From Lachnospiraceae bacterium (lineage in GTDB: Bacteria; Bacillota; Clostridia; Lachnospirales; Lachnospiraceae), in contig JAFXCD010000045.1 of assembly GCA_017521605.1 (NCBI GenBank), forward strand, positions 186,001 to 250,000: a DNA stretch of 64,000 bases, given 5' to 3'. Numbering within the stretch: the stretch's first letter is position 1; the number at the start of each line of letters is the position of its first letter. A model generated the notes under the pieces. It had not been told where the DNA came from, ran no database searches, and saw only the letters and a list, made by a program, of their open reading frames with translations. A program made the position numbers and the translations under genes. Below, piece after piece: positions 46,815 to 55,883 of the stretch.

Positions 46815-48860
46815 ATGAAAATATTTCTATTAATACTGGTGATTATTGAACTACTTGCCATTGCATATTTGATTTTTAAGCTAATTAAAAATGACCGTGC
46901 TTATTCTGAAATTTTGAAAAAGAGTAGTCAGATTGTACATGGTAAATTAAATGTTGACGATATTAAAACGAGTGAAGCCAAAAGCACCTCTAATGTAATT
47001 GCAAATTCAGTCAATTCCATTAAAAGTAATTTGATGACTTTTGTAGAAGCTACCAAAGGTAATGTTATCGTATTGTCAGATGCCATTGAAGTACTTTCAA
47101 AGAGTGCTGATGCTAACCAGATTGGAAATGAACAAATTGCAGAAGGTGTTACAATTGTAGCAGGTAAGACATCTGAACAGTTTGAATTGGTTAAAGATAA
47201 TTTGGAATTAATCGAAAACAATAGTGTACAGATGATAAACGTAGAAAACTCGATGGAGTCTATACGAACACTTTTGGATACCACAGTAACTAATTGTCAA
47301 GAAGGTATTGCACAGTTAGAAGGGTACGAAAAAGACATGAATGCCATGTCTAAGGAACTGAATAGTATTGATCAGATTCTGACAAGATTTAATGCTGATA
47401 TAAAGAAGATTGAAGAAGTTGGTGACTTTATTATCAATATTTCAGACCAGTTGAAGCTGTTGGCATTTAATGCTTCTATAGAAGCTGCACGAGCCGGTCA
47501 ATCCGGTAGAGGTTTTGCAGTAGTTGCTGATGAAATGAACGATATGTCTACCAAGACAAAAGATGGTATGGATACCATTAATAAAATAGTTCATGAAATT
47601 ATTATCAGTAGTGAGCAGGTTAATGAAAGTATTCGTGCATGTGAAGAAACCTATAGTAAGAGCATTGATACTTTTGAGCAGGTAAACAGCTCCTTCCGTT
47701 CGATTAATAAACAATCAAATGATATTCATAATATGATGGCAGATGTTTCAGAGAAGTTTGTAGTTATGGCAAATAACACTGAAGAAACCAAAAACAAAGC
47801 AACCATGCTGTTCGATACTTCACAGGCTATTAGTGAGAATACTTTAGAAATTGCTGCAGTTTCTGAAGAAGTTGCAGCAGAATCAAATGAAATTGCAGCA
47901 CATACCGAAAAGCTTGGCAATATGTTAAAGGGTATTCAGGGATTGTTAAATCAATATAATACTGCGATTGTTCCATCTAAATCCAAGAAGAGCAGACAGG
48001 TTAAGATTATGCTTTTAAGTATGTATGATAACGAATTCTGGTATGGTGTTGGTCGTGGTGCAAACTATGCTGCAAAGGAATTGTCTGCTGTAGGTGGCTT
48101 GGCTGAATTTATACCGATTATGCCAACAGAAGAGTATGGATTGGAAGATCAAGTGGCAGATGCTATTAAGAGTGCTATGAGCCGCAACTTTGATGGTTTG
48201 ATTTTTCCCGGTTGGATGAATACGCAGGATTATGCAATTCAAGCAATTGAAAAGGGTATGAAGGTTATGGCATTTAACTGTGATTGTAGTGAAGAAATTG
48301 CACGTGTTGCATGCTTACGTCCTGATCCTGCTGAACCCGGATTTATTTCAGCACAGACTATGGCTAAAGATTTGAATAAGACAGGTAATATTGCCATTCT
48401 TTATGGTAACCTGCATGTTGGTTCCAATGCAGAACGTTATGATAGCTTTAAGAAAGAAATTAAGAACTATAAAGACATTAAAATAGTAGATGAAGTGAAT
48501 ATTCAGGATAGCGACGAAGATGTTTACGGTCTTACTATGGAATGTTTACGTAATAATAAGGACTTGCAGGCAATGTTTATTACAAATGGTTTCCCTTGCT
48601 CTGCTGCAAGAGCTATTGAAGATAGCGGAAGAGCAGGAAAAGTACAATTGTATGTATTTGATACTGACCAGGAAATTGTTGCATATATCAAAAAAGGTAT
48701 TATTGGTTGTGCTGTTGGGCAGGATGCATTTGGTCAGGGTCACGACCCGATTATTTGGTTATACAACCACATTGCAGCGGATGAACCATTCCCTGGCGAA
48801 TTTATTAACTGTCGTGTATCAGTAGTGAGTAAGGCAAATGTAGATAGTCTGATTTTATAG
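46815..48860 (+). CDS. Methyl-accepting chemotaxis-type protein fused to a C-terminal sugar-binding-protein domain
   Basis: One N-terminal transmembrane helix (about residues 2-24) with no periplasmic domain, then a long coiled-coil MCP signalling region with the hairpin tip at about 210-250 ([25 protein letters not shown]). From about residue 395 there is a type I periplasmic-binding-protein fold ([63 protein letters not shown]) like ribose/galactose-binding proteins. With a single helix, the binding domain should be on the same, cytoplasmic, side as the signalling tip. That suggests sensing of an internal ligand. The Shine-Dalgarno AGGAGG is strong, and its own terminator makes it monocistronic. 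Confidence 0.87.
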   Translation: MKIFLLILVIIELLAIAYLIFKLIKNDRAYSEILKKSSQIVHGKLNVDDIKTSEAKSTSNVIANSVNSIKSNLMTFVEATKGNVIVLSDAIEVLSKSADANQIGNEQIAEGVTIVAGKTSEQFELVKDNLELIENNSVQMINVENSMESIRTLLDTTVTNCQEGIAQLEGYEKDMNAMSKELNSIDQILTRFNADIKKIEEVGDFIINISDQLKLLAFNASIEAARAGQSGRGFAVVADEMNDMSTKTKDGMDTINKIVHEIIISSEQVNESIRACEETYSKSIDTFEQVNSSFRSINKQSNDIHNMMADVSEKFVVMANNTEETKNKATMLFDTSQAISENTLEIAAVSEEVAAESNEIAAHTEKLGNMLKGIQGLLNQYNTAIVPSKSKKSRQVKIMLLSMYDNEFWYGVGRGANYAAKELSAVGGLAEFIPIMPTEEYGLEDQVADAIKSAMSRNFDGLIFPGWMNTQDYAIQAIEKGMKVMAFNCDCSEEIARVACLRPDPAEPGFISAQTMAKDLNKTGNIAILYGNLHVGSNAERYDSFKKEIKNYKDIKIVDEVNIQDSDEDVYGLTMECLRNNKDLQAMFITNGFPCSAARAIEDSGRAGKVQLYVFDTDQEIVAYIKKGIIGCAVGQDAFGQGHDPIIWLYNHIAADEPFPGEFINCRVSVVSKANVDSLIL

Positions 48861-48870
48861 TTAATATAAT

Positions 48871-48912
48871 AGAAAGGCTGAAAGTTCGTCATGAGCTTTC
48901 AGTCTTTCTTTT
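48871..48912 (+). terminator. Rho-independent terminator after the MCP-like gene
   Basis: A 14-bp stem (48871-48884 with 48896-48909, one G-U) and an 11-nt loop, followed by TTT. Confidence 0.87.
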
Positions 48913-48940
48913 AAGCCCGGATTTCAGGAGGAGAAAATCA

Positions 48941-50053
48941 ATGACCTATATGAATAAGCTATTTCGATATAAATCCCCCTATGCACTGGAAGAAACAAAT
49001 GAATTGTTTTTAAAATCCATGCAGGAAAACTGTAAATTTCAATACGAAAATTGTGAAGATTATAAGAGAATTTTAGATAGTAAAGGTTTTCGTCCTGAGG
49101 ATTTAAAAGAATATGATGATTTAGCAAAGATTCCATTTATTCCAACGCTTTATTTTAAACAGCACACTATGTTTTCCATGCCACCACGGAAGTTACTTGT
49201 TAAGGCCACTTCCAGCGGTACCAGTGGCCGGAAATCACAGATGGGTTTTAATTTCGGAAGCTTATATAGAGCCTTGCGTATGGCGCTTACTGTTGGTAAG
49301 TATCATCAATTACTGTCATGGAAACCGTCACATTATTTAATATTTGGATATGAGCCTAACAAAAACAATAAAATCGTATTTTCCAAGACAGCTTATGCTT
49401 TTACTTATATGGCACCGGCTTTAAGCAGGTCCTATGCTCTGCGATATACTAAGGATGGATATAAGCTGGATTTAGACCATTTAAAAGAAAAGTTTGTACA
49501 ATATAGTAAGTCAAAAGCACCTGTGAGAACCATCGGTTTTCCGGCATATACTTATTTTTTGTTGAAGCAAATGAAGGAAGAGGGAATCAAGATACAATTA
49601 CCGAAAGGTTCTGTGATGACAATTGGTGGAGGTTGGAAGCAATTCTATGCAGAACAAATATCAAAAGAGGATTTTTATGCTCTTGTGGAGGAAGTGCTTG
49701 GAATCGATGACAAGCATATAGTTGAATTCTTTGGGGCAGTTGAACACATGGTTTTGTATACGGATTGTAGGAATCATCATTTTCACGTGCCCATATATGG
49801 AAGAGTAATAATTCGAGATGTGGATACCTTGGAACCTGTGGAAAATGGTCAGATAGGATTGGTAAATTTATTAACGCCCATTGTGGACAGTGTACCGTTA
49901 TTAAGTGTTATGACAGATGACTTAGGTATACTACATAATGAAAAATGCCCCTGTGGTGTAGAGAGTCCCTGGCTGGAGATACTGGGAAGAGTAGGAATTA
50001 AGGATATTGTAACCTGCGCAGCCGGCGCAAGTGAACTACTTAAAGAGGATTAG
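48941..50053 (+). CDS. luxE: LuxE-type acyl-protein synthetase
   Basis: Belongs to the LuxE acyl-protein synthetase family of adenylating enzymes: ATSSGTSGRKSQMGF near residue 88 (the ATP-binding Ser/Thr/Gly loop), VMTIGGGWKQFY near 226, EFFGAVEHM near 263, and VESPWLEILGRVG near the end. In luminous bacteria LuxE activates a fatty acid and passes it to LuxC. The AGGAGGAG Shine-Dalgarno is strong. The LuxC homologue follows 14 bp later. No luciferase (luxAB) is present, so the pair makes an aldehyde or activated acyl group for some other purpose. Confidence 0.85.
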   Translation: MTYMNKLFRYKSPYALEETNELFLKSMQENCKFQYENCEDYKRILDSKGFRPEDLKEYDDLAKIPFIPTLYFKQHTMFSMPPRKLLVKATSSGTSGRKSQMGFNFGSLYRALRMALTVGKYHQLLSWKPSHYLIFGYEPNKNNKIVFSKTAYAFTYMAPALSRSYALRYTKDGYKLDLDHLKEKFVQYSKSKAPVRTIGFPAYTYFLLKQMKEEGIKIQLPKGSVMTIGGGWKQFYAEQISKEDFYALVEEVLGIDDKHIVEFFGAVEHMVLYTDCRNHHFHVPIYGRVIIRDVDTLEPVENGQIGLVNLLTPIVDSVPLLSVMTDDLGILHNEKCPCGVESPWLEILGRVGIKDIVTCAAGASELLKED

Positions 50054-50067
50054 TCGGAGGAAGAATT

Positions 50068-51327
50068 ATGCTTCTTATTCATGGTGAAATCATTGAAACA
50101 AATTTTGAAAAAAAATATTTAAAATCTTTATATCAGGATTGTTTACATACCTTAAATCAGAACAATTCTCTTACAACTGAAAAAGTAATTAATGCCTGCG
50201 ACGCCCTATATAAAAAGGTAATAAAGGGTGATTTTAATGATATTATAGAACCCTTATTAAAAATGTCTGATATCTCTAAGGAACATTTTGAGAATATGGC
50301 AAGGTTATTTACAAGAGAAGAATTGGAATATAAATGTCAAATAGAGCTTGGGATAAAATATCCTACTAAAAAATCATTAAAGGATGGGACCAGGAGAGAG
50401 TTATATCCTTTGGGTATTTTGTTTCACATTGCTGCCGGAAATGTGGATGGCTTACCTGCTTATAGTGTTATTGAGGGCTTGCTTACAGGGAATATCAATA
50501 TTTTAAAATTACCTGCCGGGGATAACGGTCTTTCCATTAAGCTACTCTGGGAGCTGATTCAGTTGGAACCTGCATTAAAAAATTATATTTATGTGTTTGA
50601 TGTACCATCTACGGACCTGGATACCTTAAAAGTATTTGCTGAAATAGCAGATGGCATAATAGTCTGGGGTGGTGATGAAGCAGTAAAAGCTGCTCGTAAT
50701 ATGGCAGATGTAACAACCAAAATTATTTCCTGGGGCCATAAGCTATCCTTTGCCTACGTGACGCCTGATGTTAAGGATGAGGATTTATATGAACTAGCTT
50801 TACATGTATGTGAAACCAATCAGGTATTTTGTTCCTCCTGCCAGGGTATTTTTGTAGATACGGAAGAGGAAGATATATTAGCATCCATAGGCGCACGTTT
50901 TTTTGAACAATTAAAGAAAGCCAATACATTTAAGGGAAAAACCGATATGGGAATGCGTGGACGAAATACCATACGTTTGTATAAGGATATGTTGGAGAAG
51001 GATAATCAGAATCAGATATTAAGCGGTGAGGGAGTCAGTGTAATTGTGAAATCTGACCGGGAATTGGAATTGTCTTATCTGTTCCGTAATGTGTGGGTAA
51101 AGGCTTTACCTAGAGCAGAGATTATTCAGAAGCTTAAGAAACATAAAAATCATCTGCAAACCTGTGGTCTATTTTGTAAGGAAAAGGATAGAGAGGAATT
51201 AGTTATGATTTTGGCAAAGGCTGGTGTTGTTAGAATAACCGGTGCCAATATGTCCAGAACCATTCCCGGAGAAGCACATGATGGCACTTATCCGTTGCAG
51301 GAGTATACCAGAATAGTAGAATATTAG
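50068..51327 (+). CDS. luxC: LuxC-type acyl-CoA reductase
   Basis: An aldehyde-dehydrogenase-fold long-chain acyl reductase: YPLGILFHIAAGNVDGLPAYS near residue 110, GNINILKLPAGD, IVWGGDEAVK near 197, and the catalytic Cys in NQVFCSSCQGIFVD near 254. At 419 aa it is shorter than luminous LuxC (about 480 aa). It is paired with luxE, so together they should reduce an acyl group to an aldehyde with NADPH. The physiological product is unknown. Confidence 0.85.
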   Translation: MLLIHGEIIETNFEKKYLKSLYQDCLHTLNQNNSLTTEKVINACDALYKKVIKGDFNDIIEPLLKMSDISKEHFENMARLFTREELEYKCQIELGIKYPTKKSLKDGTRRELYPLGILFHIAAGNVDGLPAYSVIEGLLTGNINILKLPAGDNGLSIKLLWELIQLEPALKNYIYVFDVPSTDLDTLKVFAEIADGIIVWGGDEAVKAARNMADVTTKIISWGHKLSFAYVTPDVKDEDLYELALHVCETNQVFCSSCQGIFVDTEEEDILASIGARFFEQLKKANTFKGKTDMGMRGRNTIRLYKDMLEKDNQNQILSGEGVSVIVKSDRELELSYLFRNVWVKALPRAEIIQKLKKHKNHLQTCGLFCKEKDREELVMILAKAGVVRITGANMSRTIPGEAHDGTYPLQEYTRIVEY

Positions 51328-51403
51328 CAAGAATTCAAGAATAATAAAACAACAATAAGGAATCACTGCATAACATAGTATAAATAGATTCACGGGGTTT
51401 AAT

Positions 51404-52549
51404 ATGCCGGAAGGTTTTGAAATATATGTAGTGAAACCGGGTGATACCGTAGACAGCATCGCAGAACGCTTTGGTGTAAATGTAAAAATAATCATCGAAG
51501 ATAATCAAATCATTTTTCCTTACGCGCTTGCCATTGGGCAGGCGCTTTTTATTGATCTGGGGACAAGGTCCCCGTTCAGAAGCTTAAGAGTGTCAGGATA
51601 TGCCTATCCTTTTATCAGTGAGTGGGTTTTAGAGCAGACTTTACCTTATTTATCAGAACTTCCTGTTTTTTCGTATGGATTTACGTCTATGGGTGAATTG
51701 GTTCCCCCTAAACTTCCGGATGATTGGATGATAAATATGGCAAAGGAATACGGTACCTTACCCATACTGACATTGACACCTTTTGATGAGAATGGTAACT
51801 TCAGTAATTTTCTTATAAGTCAGGTTGTAAATAATCAACAGTCTATCGATAACCTGATTAATAATTTGCTTACTACTATGTATCAAAAGGGTTATGAAGG
51901 AATTGATATTGATTTTGAGTATATTCTGGCAGAGGACCGAGATGTTTTTACGGAGTTTGTTAATCAAACTGCTAAAGTTATGCAGCAAAATGGTTTTCAT
52001 ACCTCTATTGCACTGGCTCCGAAAACCAGTTCTGACCAACGAGGATTATTATACGAAGGTAAGGATTATAGATCCTTAGGTGAAATTGTTGACCATGCTT
52101 TAATTATGACCTATGAATGGGGTTACACCTATGGTCCACCCATGGCTGTATCACCGATTAATCAGGTTAGACGTGTGATTGAATATGCCGTAACTGAAAT
52201 CGAACCTGCAAAAATTGATTTAGGAATACCGAATTATGGATATGACTGGCCATTACCGTATGAACGGGGAGTCACAGCTGCCACAACCATAGGGAATGTT
52301 CAAGCGGTGCAGATAGCAATAGCACAAGGGGTGCCCATACAATTTGACGAAGTTGCTCAGAGTCCGTTTTTTGTTTATGAAGCAGATGGTGTAAATCATG
52401 AAGTCTGGTTTGAAGATGTAAGAAGTATTCAAAGGAAATTAGAGCTTATAAAAGAGTATGCACTTGGCGGTTGCGGATATTGGCAAATTATGAGATGGTG
52501 GAGAGCTAATTGGAAGCTGCTGGAAAAGATTTTTTATATTAAGAAATAA
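51404..52549 (+). CDS. LysM-GH18 glycoside hydrolase (SleL/YaaH-like)
   Basis: A single N-terminal LysM (about residues 5-50: YVVKPGDTVDSIAERFGV) is followed by a GH18 domain with the catalytic GYEGIDIDFEY near residue 163 (acid Glu present), MTYEWG near 234 and WQIMRWWRANW at the end. It has no signal peptide, as for B. subtilis YaaH and SleL, spore-coat or cortex-lytic N-acetylglucosaminidases. A role in spore germination is the inference. The Shine-Dalgarno GGGG is modest. The 76 bp upstream show no clear promoter. Confidence 0.88.
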   Translation: MPEGFEIYVVKPGDTVDSIAERFGVNVKIIIEDNQIIFPYALAIGQALFIDLGTRSPFRSLRVSGYAYPFISEWVLEQTLPYLSELPVFSYGFTSMGELVPPKLPDDWMINMAKEYGTLPILTLTPFDENGNFSNFLISQVVNNQQSIDNLINNLLTTMYQKGYEGIDIDFEYILAEDRDVFTEFVNQTAKVMQQNGFHTSIALAPKTSSDQRGLLYEGKDYRSLGEIVDHALIMTYEWGYTYGPPMAVSPINQVRRVIEYAVTEIEPAKIDLGIPNYGYDWPLPYERGVTAATTIGNVQAVQIAIAQGVPIQFDEVAQSPFFVYEADGVNHEVWFEDVRSIQRKLELIKEYALGGCGYWQIMRWWRANWKLLEKIFYIKK

Positions 52550-52847
52550 GGATAGATAGTTTTCTTTTAATTTATAGAATATGACGCTTATCGCAAAAAT
52601 ATGACCTTTTATCGCATGAATATAGGTTTTAGTTTTTGTTGTGTTATAATTGTACATACCAGAATGTGTTATGGAACTTGGACCTGGAAATCTTGTTTCA
52701 ATGTCAAATTTACTTATTTAAGGGAAGGCTGGCAGTTGTGCGGAGACATATTTTAATGAAGAAGGTGCACCACAGTATGGACATACTTTTGAAGCAGTAG
52801 AATAATGGGCTGTACACTTTGTGCTGTTCGGGAAGGAGATACTAAAA
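52550..52847 (+). promoter_or_regulatory. Regulatory region: direct repeat, extended -10, and degraded coding-like stretch
   Basis: AATATGAC followed by ATCGCA occurs twice (52578-52595 and 52598-52616; period about 20 bp, two helical turns). TGT-TATAAT (52642-52650) is an extended -10 with no -35, placed so that the repeat ends next to the -35 position, as expected for an activator. From 52651 to 52820 there is no gene I can support. One frame ends EEGAPQYGHTFEAVE before a stop at about 52803 and may be the tail of a decayed gene. Confidence 0.5.
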
Positions 52848-54464
52848 ATGAAAAGAAAACTGATAATGGCCATTATTATAATGGGAATATTATCATTAAG
52901 TTCTTGTGGAAAGCAGGAAACAAATAATGATAGCTCAGTATCTACAATAAGTCAGACAAGTCAAAATAATGAGACAGAAGACACTAAGGAAGAAAGTGAA
53001 AAAAAAGATAATATCAATGAAGAAAATAAGCAATCGGAGTATGCATACGATTTTGCCACAGATAGTAAAAACAAAAAAATTGCTGATATACGAAATATTG
53101 CAGGTACAGATATGTATGAAGTTAATTATAACATGAAGAAAGCATGCCATTATATCATGGATTCCAACGGAAATACAGTATTGTGTCCGGATGATGAGGT
53201 TGAAGATTCACTATATGTGCTTTCAAATGATAGAAGATACATATACGATCCGGGATTAAATATAGCGGTATGTGATGCAATTACACATCAAAATGTTACA
53301 CCGGATGGTGTGGCTGATGGTGCATCAGGTAAATTACTATTTATCAAAAATGATATTCTTGTTACCCAAAAAGGTGCTTACGATTTAAAAACAGGAAAAC
53401 CATTGTGGAAAGATAAAGAAATAGGCATAGAGCTTCAAACTTATAGAAACGATTCAATGTGTAAAGGTTATGAAACAACTAATAATGTTTGCCTATATAA
53501 TTATTTGACCGGTGAAAATCTACTTGAAATAGTTAAGAAAGATTTGCCTGAATCAAATATTCGTGATGTTCAAATAAATGACTCAGATTATTTCTGTATT
53601 GAAATAGATGGAACTATAAAAGTATATGATAATACCGGTAAAGCAATAAGTGAATTTCCACTTACGGAAAATTATCAGTTATTTAATGAATCTTTTCCAG
53701 GTGCACATTTTGTGTTTAAGTCAAAAGAGAGTGGTTCTTCCGGTGAAAAATTATTGATCACTGACATTTATGGAAATGTAGTCAGAGATGATGTGTGGCT
53801 AAATAGAACCAGTGGTATTGACATGAATTTTTTGGATATTGGTGATGTTTTCATAGTAAATGGTCATACACAAAAACAAAATACAAGTTATGGTGGCGTA
53901 CTTGATGAAAATATGGAATGGGTAATATCGCAAAGTGACATGCAGTATACTAGTGTAGAAAGATATTATGATGATATTTATCGGTTAACCACAAAAGATA
54001 ATAAAAAGTGTATTTATAATGCAAAAACAGATGCAATGATGCAAGTGGATGAAAAAGCTTATATTAGAATACGTTATTCAAACGACAATAACCAATTGTT
54101 TTCAATCGGAAATGAAATGTATAATATAAACAACTTAGAAAAGATTTCTATTGACTATAAAGAGGGTTGTACCTATGAACAAATATCAGTATCATCATTT
54201 GCTGAATATTATAAGAATGAAGCAAAACCCGTAACTGTATATGATGCTTCCGGAAATATGTTAAAAGTAATCGAGCTAAAGGAAGGATATAAATATGTCT
54301 CAGGTTCAGGTAATTCAGTTGTTATCTATAGTAAAGAGAACGGCTTTGAACTATTCATAGAAAGAAAGCAGCTTACTATAAAGATTTATCCAATACATAT
54401 AAACAACAATTTGACGATGAATATACATACTTCAAAAAATACAAAGACAATAATAAGAGCATGA
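52848..54464 (+). CDS. Lipoprotein with beta-propeller-like repeats; 3' end disturbed
   Basis: A lipoprotein signal (KRKLIMAIIIMGILSLSSC, lipobox LSSC, Cys near residue 20) is followed by a Ser/Glu/Asn-rich linker and a repetitive beta-rich domain of about 430 residues with Trp/Gly/Asp spacing like a PQQ- or WD-type propeller (YDLKTGKPLW, NYLTGENLLEI). I chose the ATG at 52848 after AAGGAG; an earlier in-frame start (52821) precedes that site. From about residue 500 the frame runs over sequence that, in another frame, encodes a histidine kinase, so the last 38 residues are probably not native. Confidence 0.75.
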   Translation: MKRKLIMAIIIMGILSLSSCGKQETNNDSSVSTISQTSQNNETEDTKEESEKKDNINEENKQSEYAYDFATDSKNKKIADIRNIAGTDMYEVNYNMKKACHYIMDSNGNTVLCPDDEVEDSLYVLSNDRRYIYDPGLNIAVCDAITHQNVTPDGVADGASGKLLFIKNDILVTQKGAYDLKTGKPLWKDKEIGIELQTYRNDSMCKGYETTNNVCLYNYLTGENLLEIVKKDLPESNIRDVQINDSDYFCIEIDGTIKVYDNTGKAISEFPLTENYQLFNESFPGAHFVFKSKESGSSGEKLLITDIYGNVVRDDVWLNRTSGIDMNFLDIGDVFIVNGHTQKQNTSYGGVLDENMEWVISQSDMQYTSVERYYDDIYRLTTKDNKKCIYNAKTDAMMQVDEKAYIRIRYSNDNNQLFSIGNEMYNINNLEKISIDYKEGCTYEQISVSSFAEYYKNEAKPVTVYDASGNMLKVIELKEGYKYVSGSGNSVVIYSKENGFELFIERKQLTIKIYPIHINNNLTMNIHTSKNTKTIIRA

Positions 54465-55020
54465 TAAACTTTCGTCATGATTGGAATAATCATATGATTG
54501 TTATGCAGGAATTGTTCGAACAAGGCAAATACGAAGAGGCTAAGAAATATTTTGAATCATTTCCTGTTGCAAAAAAAGCAAGAACAAAAAGCTTCTTACC
54601 GGGAATGAGACTGTAGATACTATTTTAGCTGCAAAAGCGGATAAGTTTGAGGAATATATGATAGATCTGAAGTTTGATGGAAGTTTGGCGCGTATCGCCC
54701 CTATGGAGCCTGTTGATATTTGTATATTATTTTCAAACTTGATTGATAATGCTATGGAAGAACTGGCAAAAATACAAGGAAATAGATATTTTTATGTTTC
54801 TGTAACAGAAAGTCCTAATATGACCATGATTATCTTAAAAAATAATATGTCAGGAGAACTTGTTTTGGAGGGTAATTCAATCAAAACCAGCAAAGAAGAT
54901 GCACTTAATCATGGAATTGGTTTGCAAAATGTGAAAGAAATTGTGAGTAAATATAATGGTGAATATACTATTGAAACAAAGAACAGAGAATTTGTTATTA
55001 AAGTAATTTTACCAATGTAA
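54350..55020 (+). pseudogene. Broken GHKL sensor histidine kinase (N-terminal deletion and 1-nt frameshift)
   Basis: From 54350 one frame encodes the DHp region of an Agr/LytS-like kinase (YYKDLSNTYKQQF, phospho-acceptor FRHDWNNHM) to a TAG at 54614-54616. The next frame continues GNETVDTILAAKADKF with the ATPase domain (N box LFSNLIDNAMEEL, G box HGIGLQNVKEIVSKYNGE) to 55020. One missing base joins them; the likely site is the A7 run at 54571-54577 or A5 at 54586-54590. The membrane sensor part normally expected before the DHp is missing and replaced by the lipoprotein frame. The ATPase half from 54658 has an ATG but no Shine-Dalgarno. Confidence 0.78.
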
Positions 55021-55072
55021 GAAATATAACTACCAAACAAAATATAATATGATTTAGTAGGAGTACGAATAT

Positions 55073-55801
55073 ATGCTGGTCTATATATGTGAAGATAGCA
55101 AAGAACACGCAGATGATTTATATCAACTTCTTGATTTAACAGCAAAAGAATCAAAATTATCGTTAACTCTTGAATGTTATAATAATGCAGAAGAAGTTTT
55201 AAATGCTATCATTGCAAGTAAGTCTGTTAGAAAACGTTTACCGGATATAATTTTCTTGGATATTAAGCTGCCCGGAATGAATGGTATTGAATTGGGCAAA
55301 AAACTTGTTGAAATAGCATCAAGCATCAAAATTGTTTTTTTAACTACTTATGAGGAATATGCTATACAAGGATATGAAACAAGAGCTTATCGATATTTAT
55401 TAAAACCTGTGAATAGAGAAGATATTGCTTTAATAATTAGAGATGTGTACCAAATGAATGAGAGAGAACAATTCGTTCTAATACATGATAATGAAGAAGA
55501 GCTGATATTACCTACAAGCGAGATTCGGTATATATCTGCAGAAGATAAATATAGTGTGTTGCATGCCAAGGATGGTAATTTTTTAGATAGACGAAGTCTG
55601 AATTACTTGGAAGAGCATTTAGAAAACATGACATTTTTCAGAATACATAGAAAGTATTTAGTAAATATGCGATATCATAAGGGTATCATGAATGGAAAGG
55701 TAATATTAGATAATAATGAGTTTCTGCCTATTAGTAGAAGAAAAGAACCTTCTTATCGTGCTCATTTATTTGAACTTTTAGAAAGTGATTTGTTCAGATG
55801 A
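55073..55801 (+). CDS. LytTR-family response regulator
   Basis: A receiver domain (residues 1-120: VYICEDSKEHADDL, phospho-acceptor Asp in IIFLDIKLPGMNGIE near 63, conserved LTTYEEYAIQGYETRAYRYLLKP) is followed by a LytTR DNA-binding domain (about 140-238: ILPTSEIRYISAEDKYSVLHA, FFRIHRKYLVNM). The layout is that of AgrA, VirR and LytR. It has a good AGGAG Shine-Dalgarno. The cognate kinase gene directly upstream is broken. LytTR proteins usually bind direct repeats spaced two helical turns apart; such a repeat lies at 52578-52616. Confidence 0.9.
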   Translation: MLVYICEDSKEHADDLYQLLDLTAKESKLSLTLECYNNAEEVLNAIIASKSVRKRLPDIIFLDIKLPGMNGIELGKKLVEIASSIKIVFLTTYEEYAIQGYETRAYRYLLKPVNREDIALIIRDVYQMNEREQFVLIHDNEEELILPTSEIRYISAEDKYSVLHAKDGNFLDRRSLNYLEEHLENMTFFRIHRKYLVNMRYHKGIMNGKVILDNNEFLPISRRKEPSYRAHLFELLESDLFR

Positions 55802-55822
55802 ATTATACAATCATATTTTAAT

Positions 55823-55851
55823 TTGCTTTTCCACACCAAAACTGATATGAT
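55823..55851 (+). promoter_or_regulatory. Promoter of the pyrimidine-nucleoside phosphorylase gene
   Basis: TTGCTT at 55823-55828 and TATGAT at 55846-55851 with a 17-bp spacer, 33 bp before the start. Confidence 0.55.
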
Positions 55852-55883
55852 AATATCATCAGAATTGTTGGAGGTATAACAAC

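Noticed and set aside
51328-51403. Forespore-type (sigma-G) promoter before the LysM-GH18 gene
   Set aside because: CATAGTA resembles the -10, but no matching -35 is found at the right distance.
54658-55020. Independent 120-aa ATPase-domain gene
   Set aside because: It is the 3' half of the frameshifted histidine kinase; there is no Shine-Dalgarno at its ATG.
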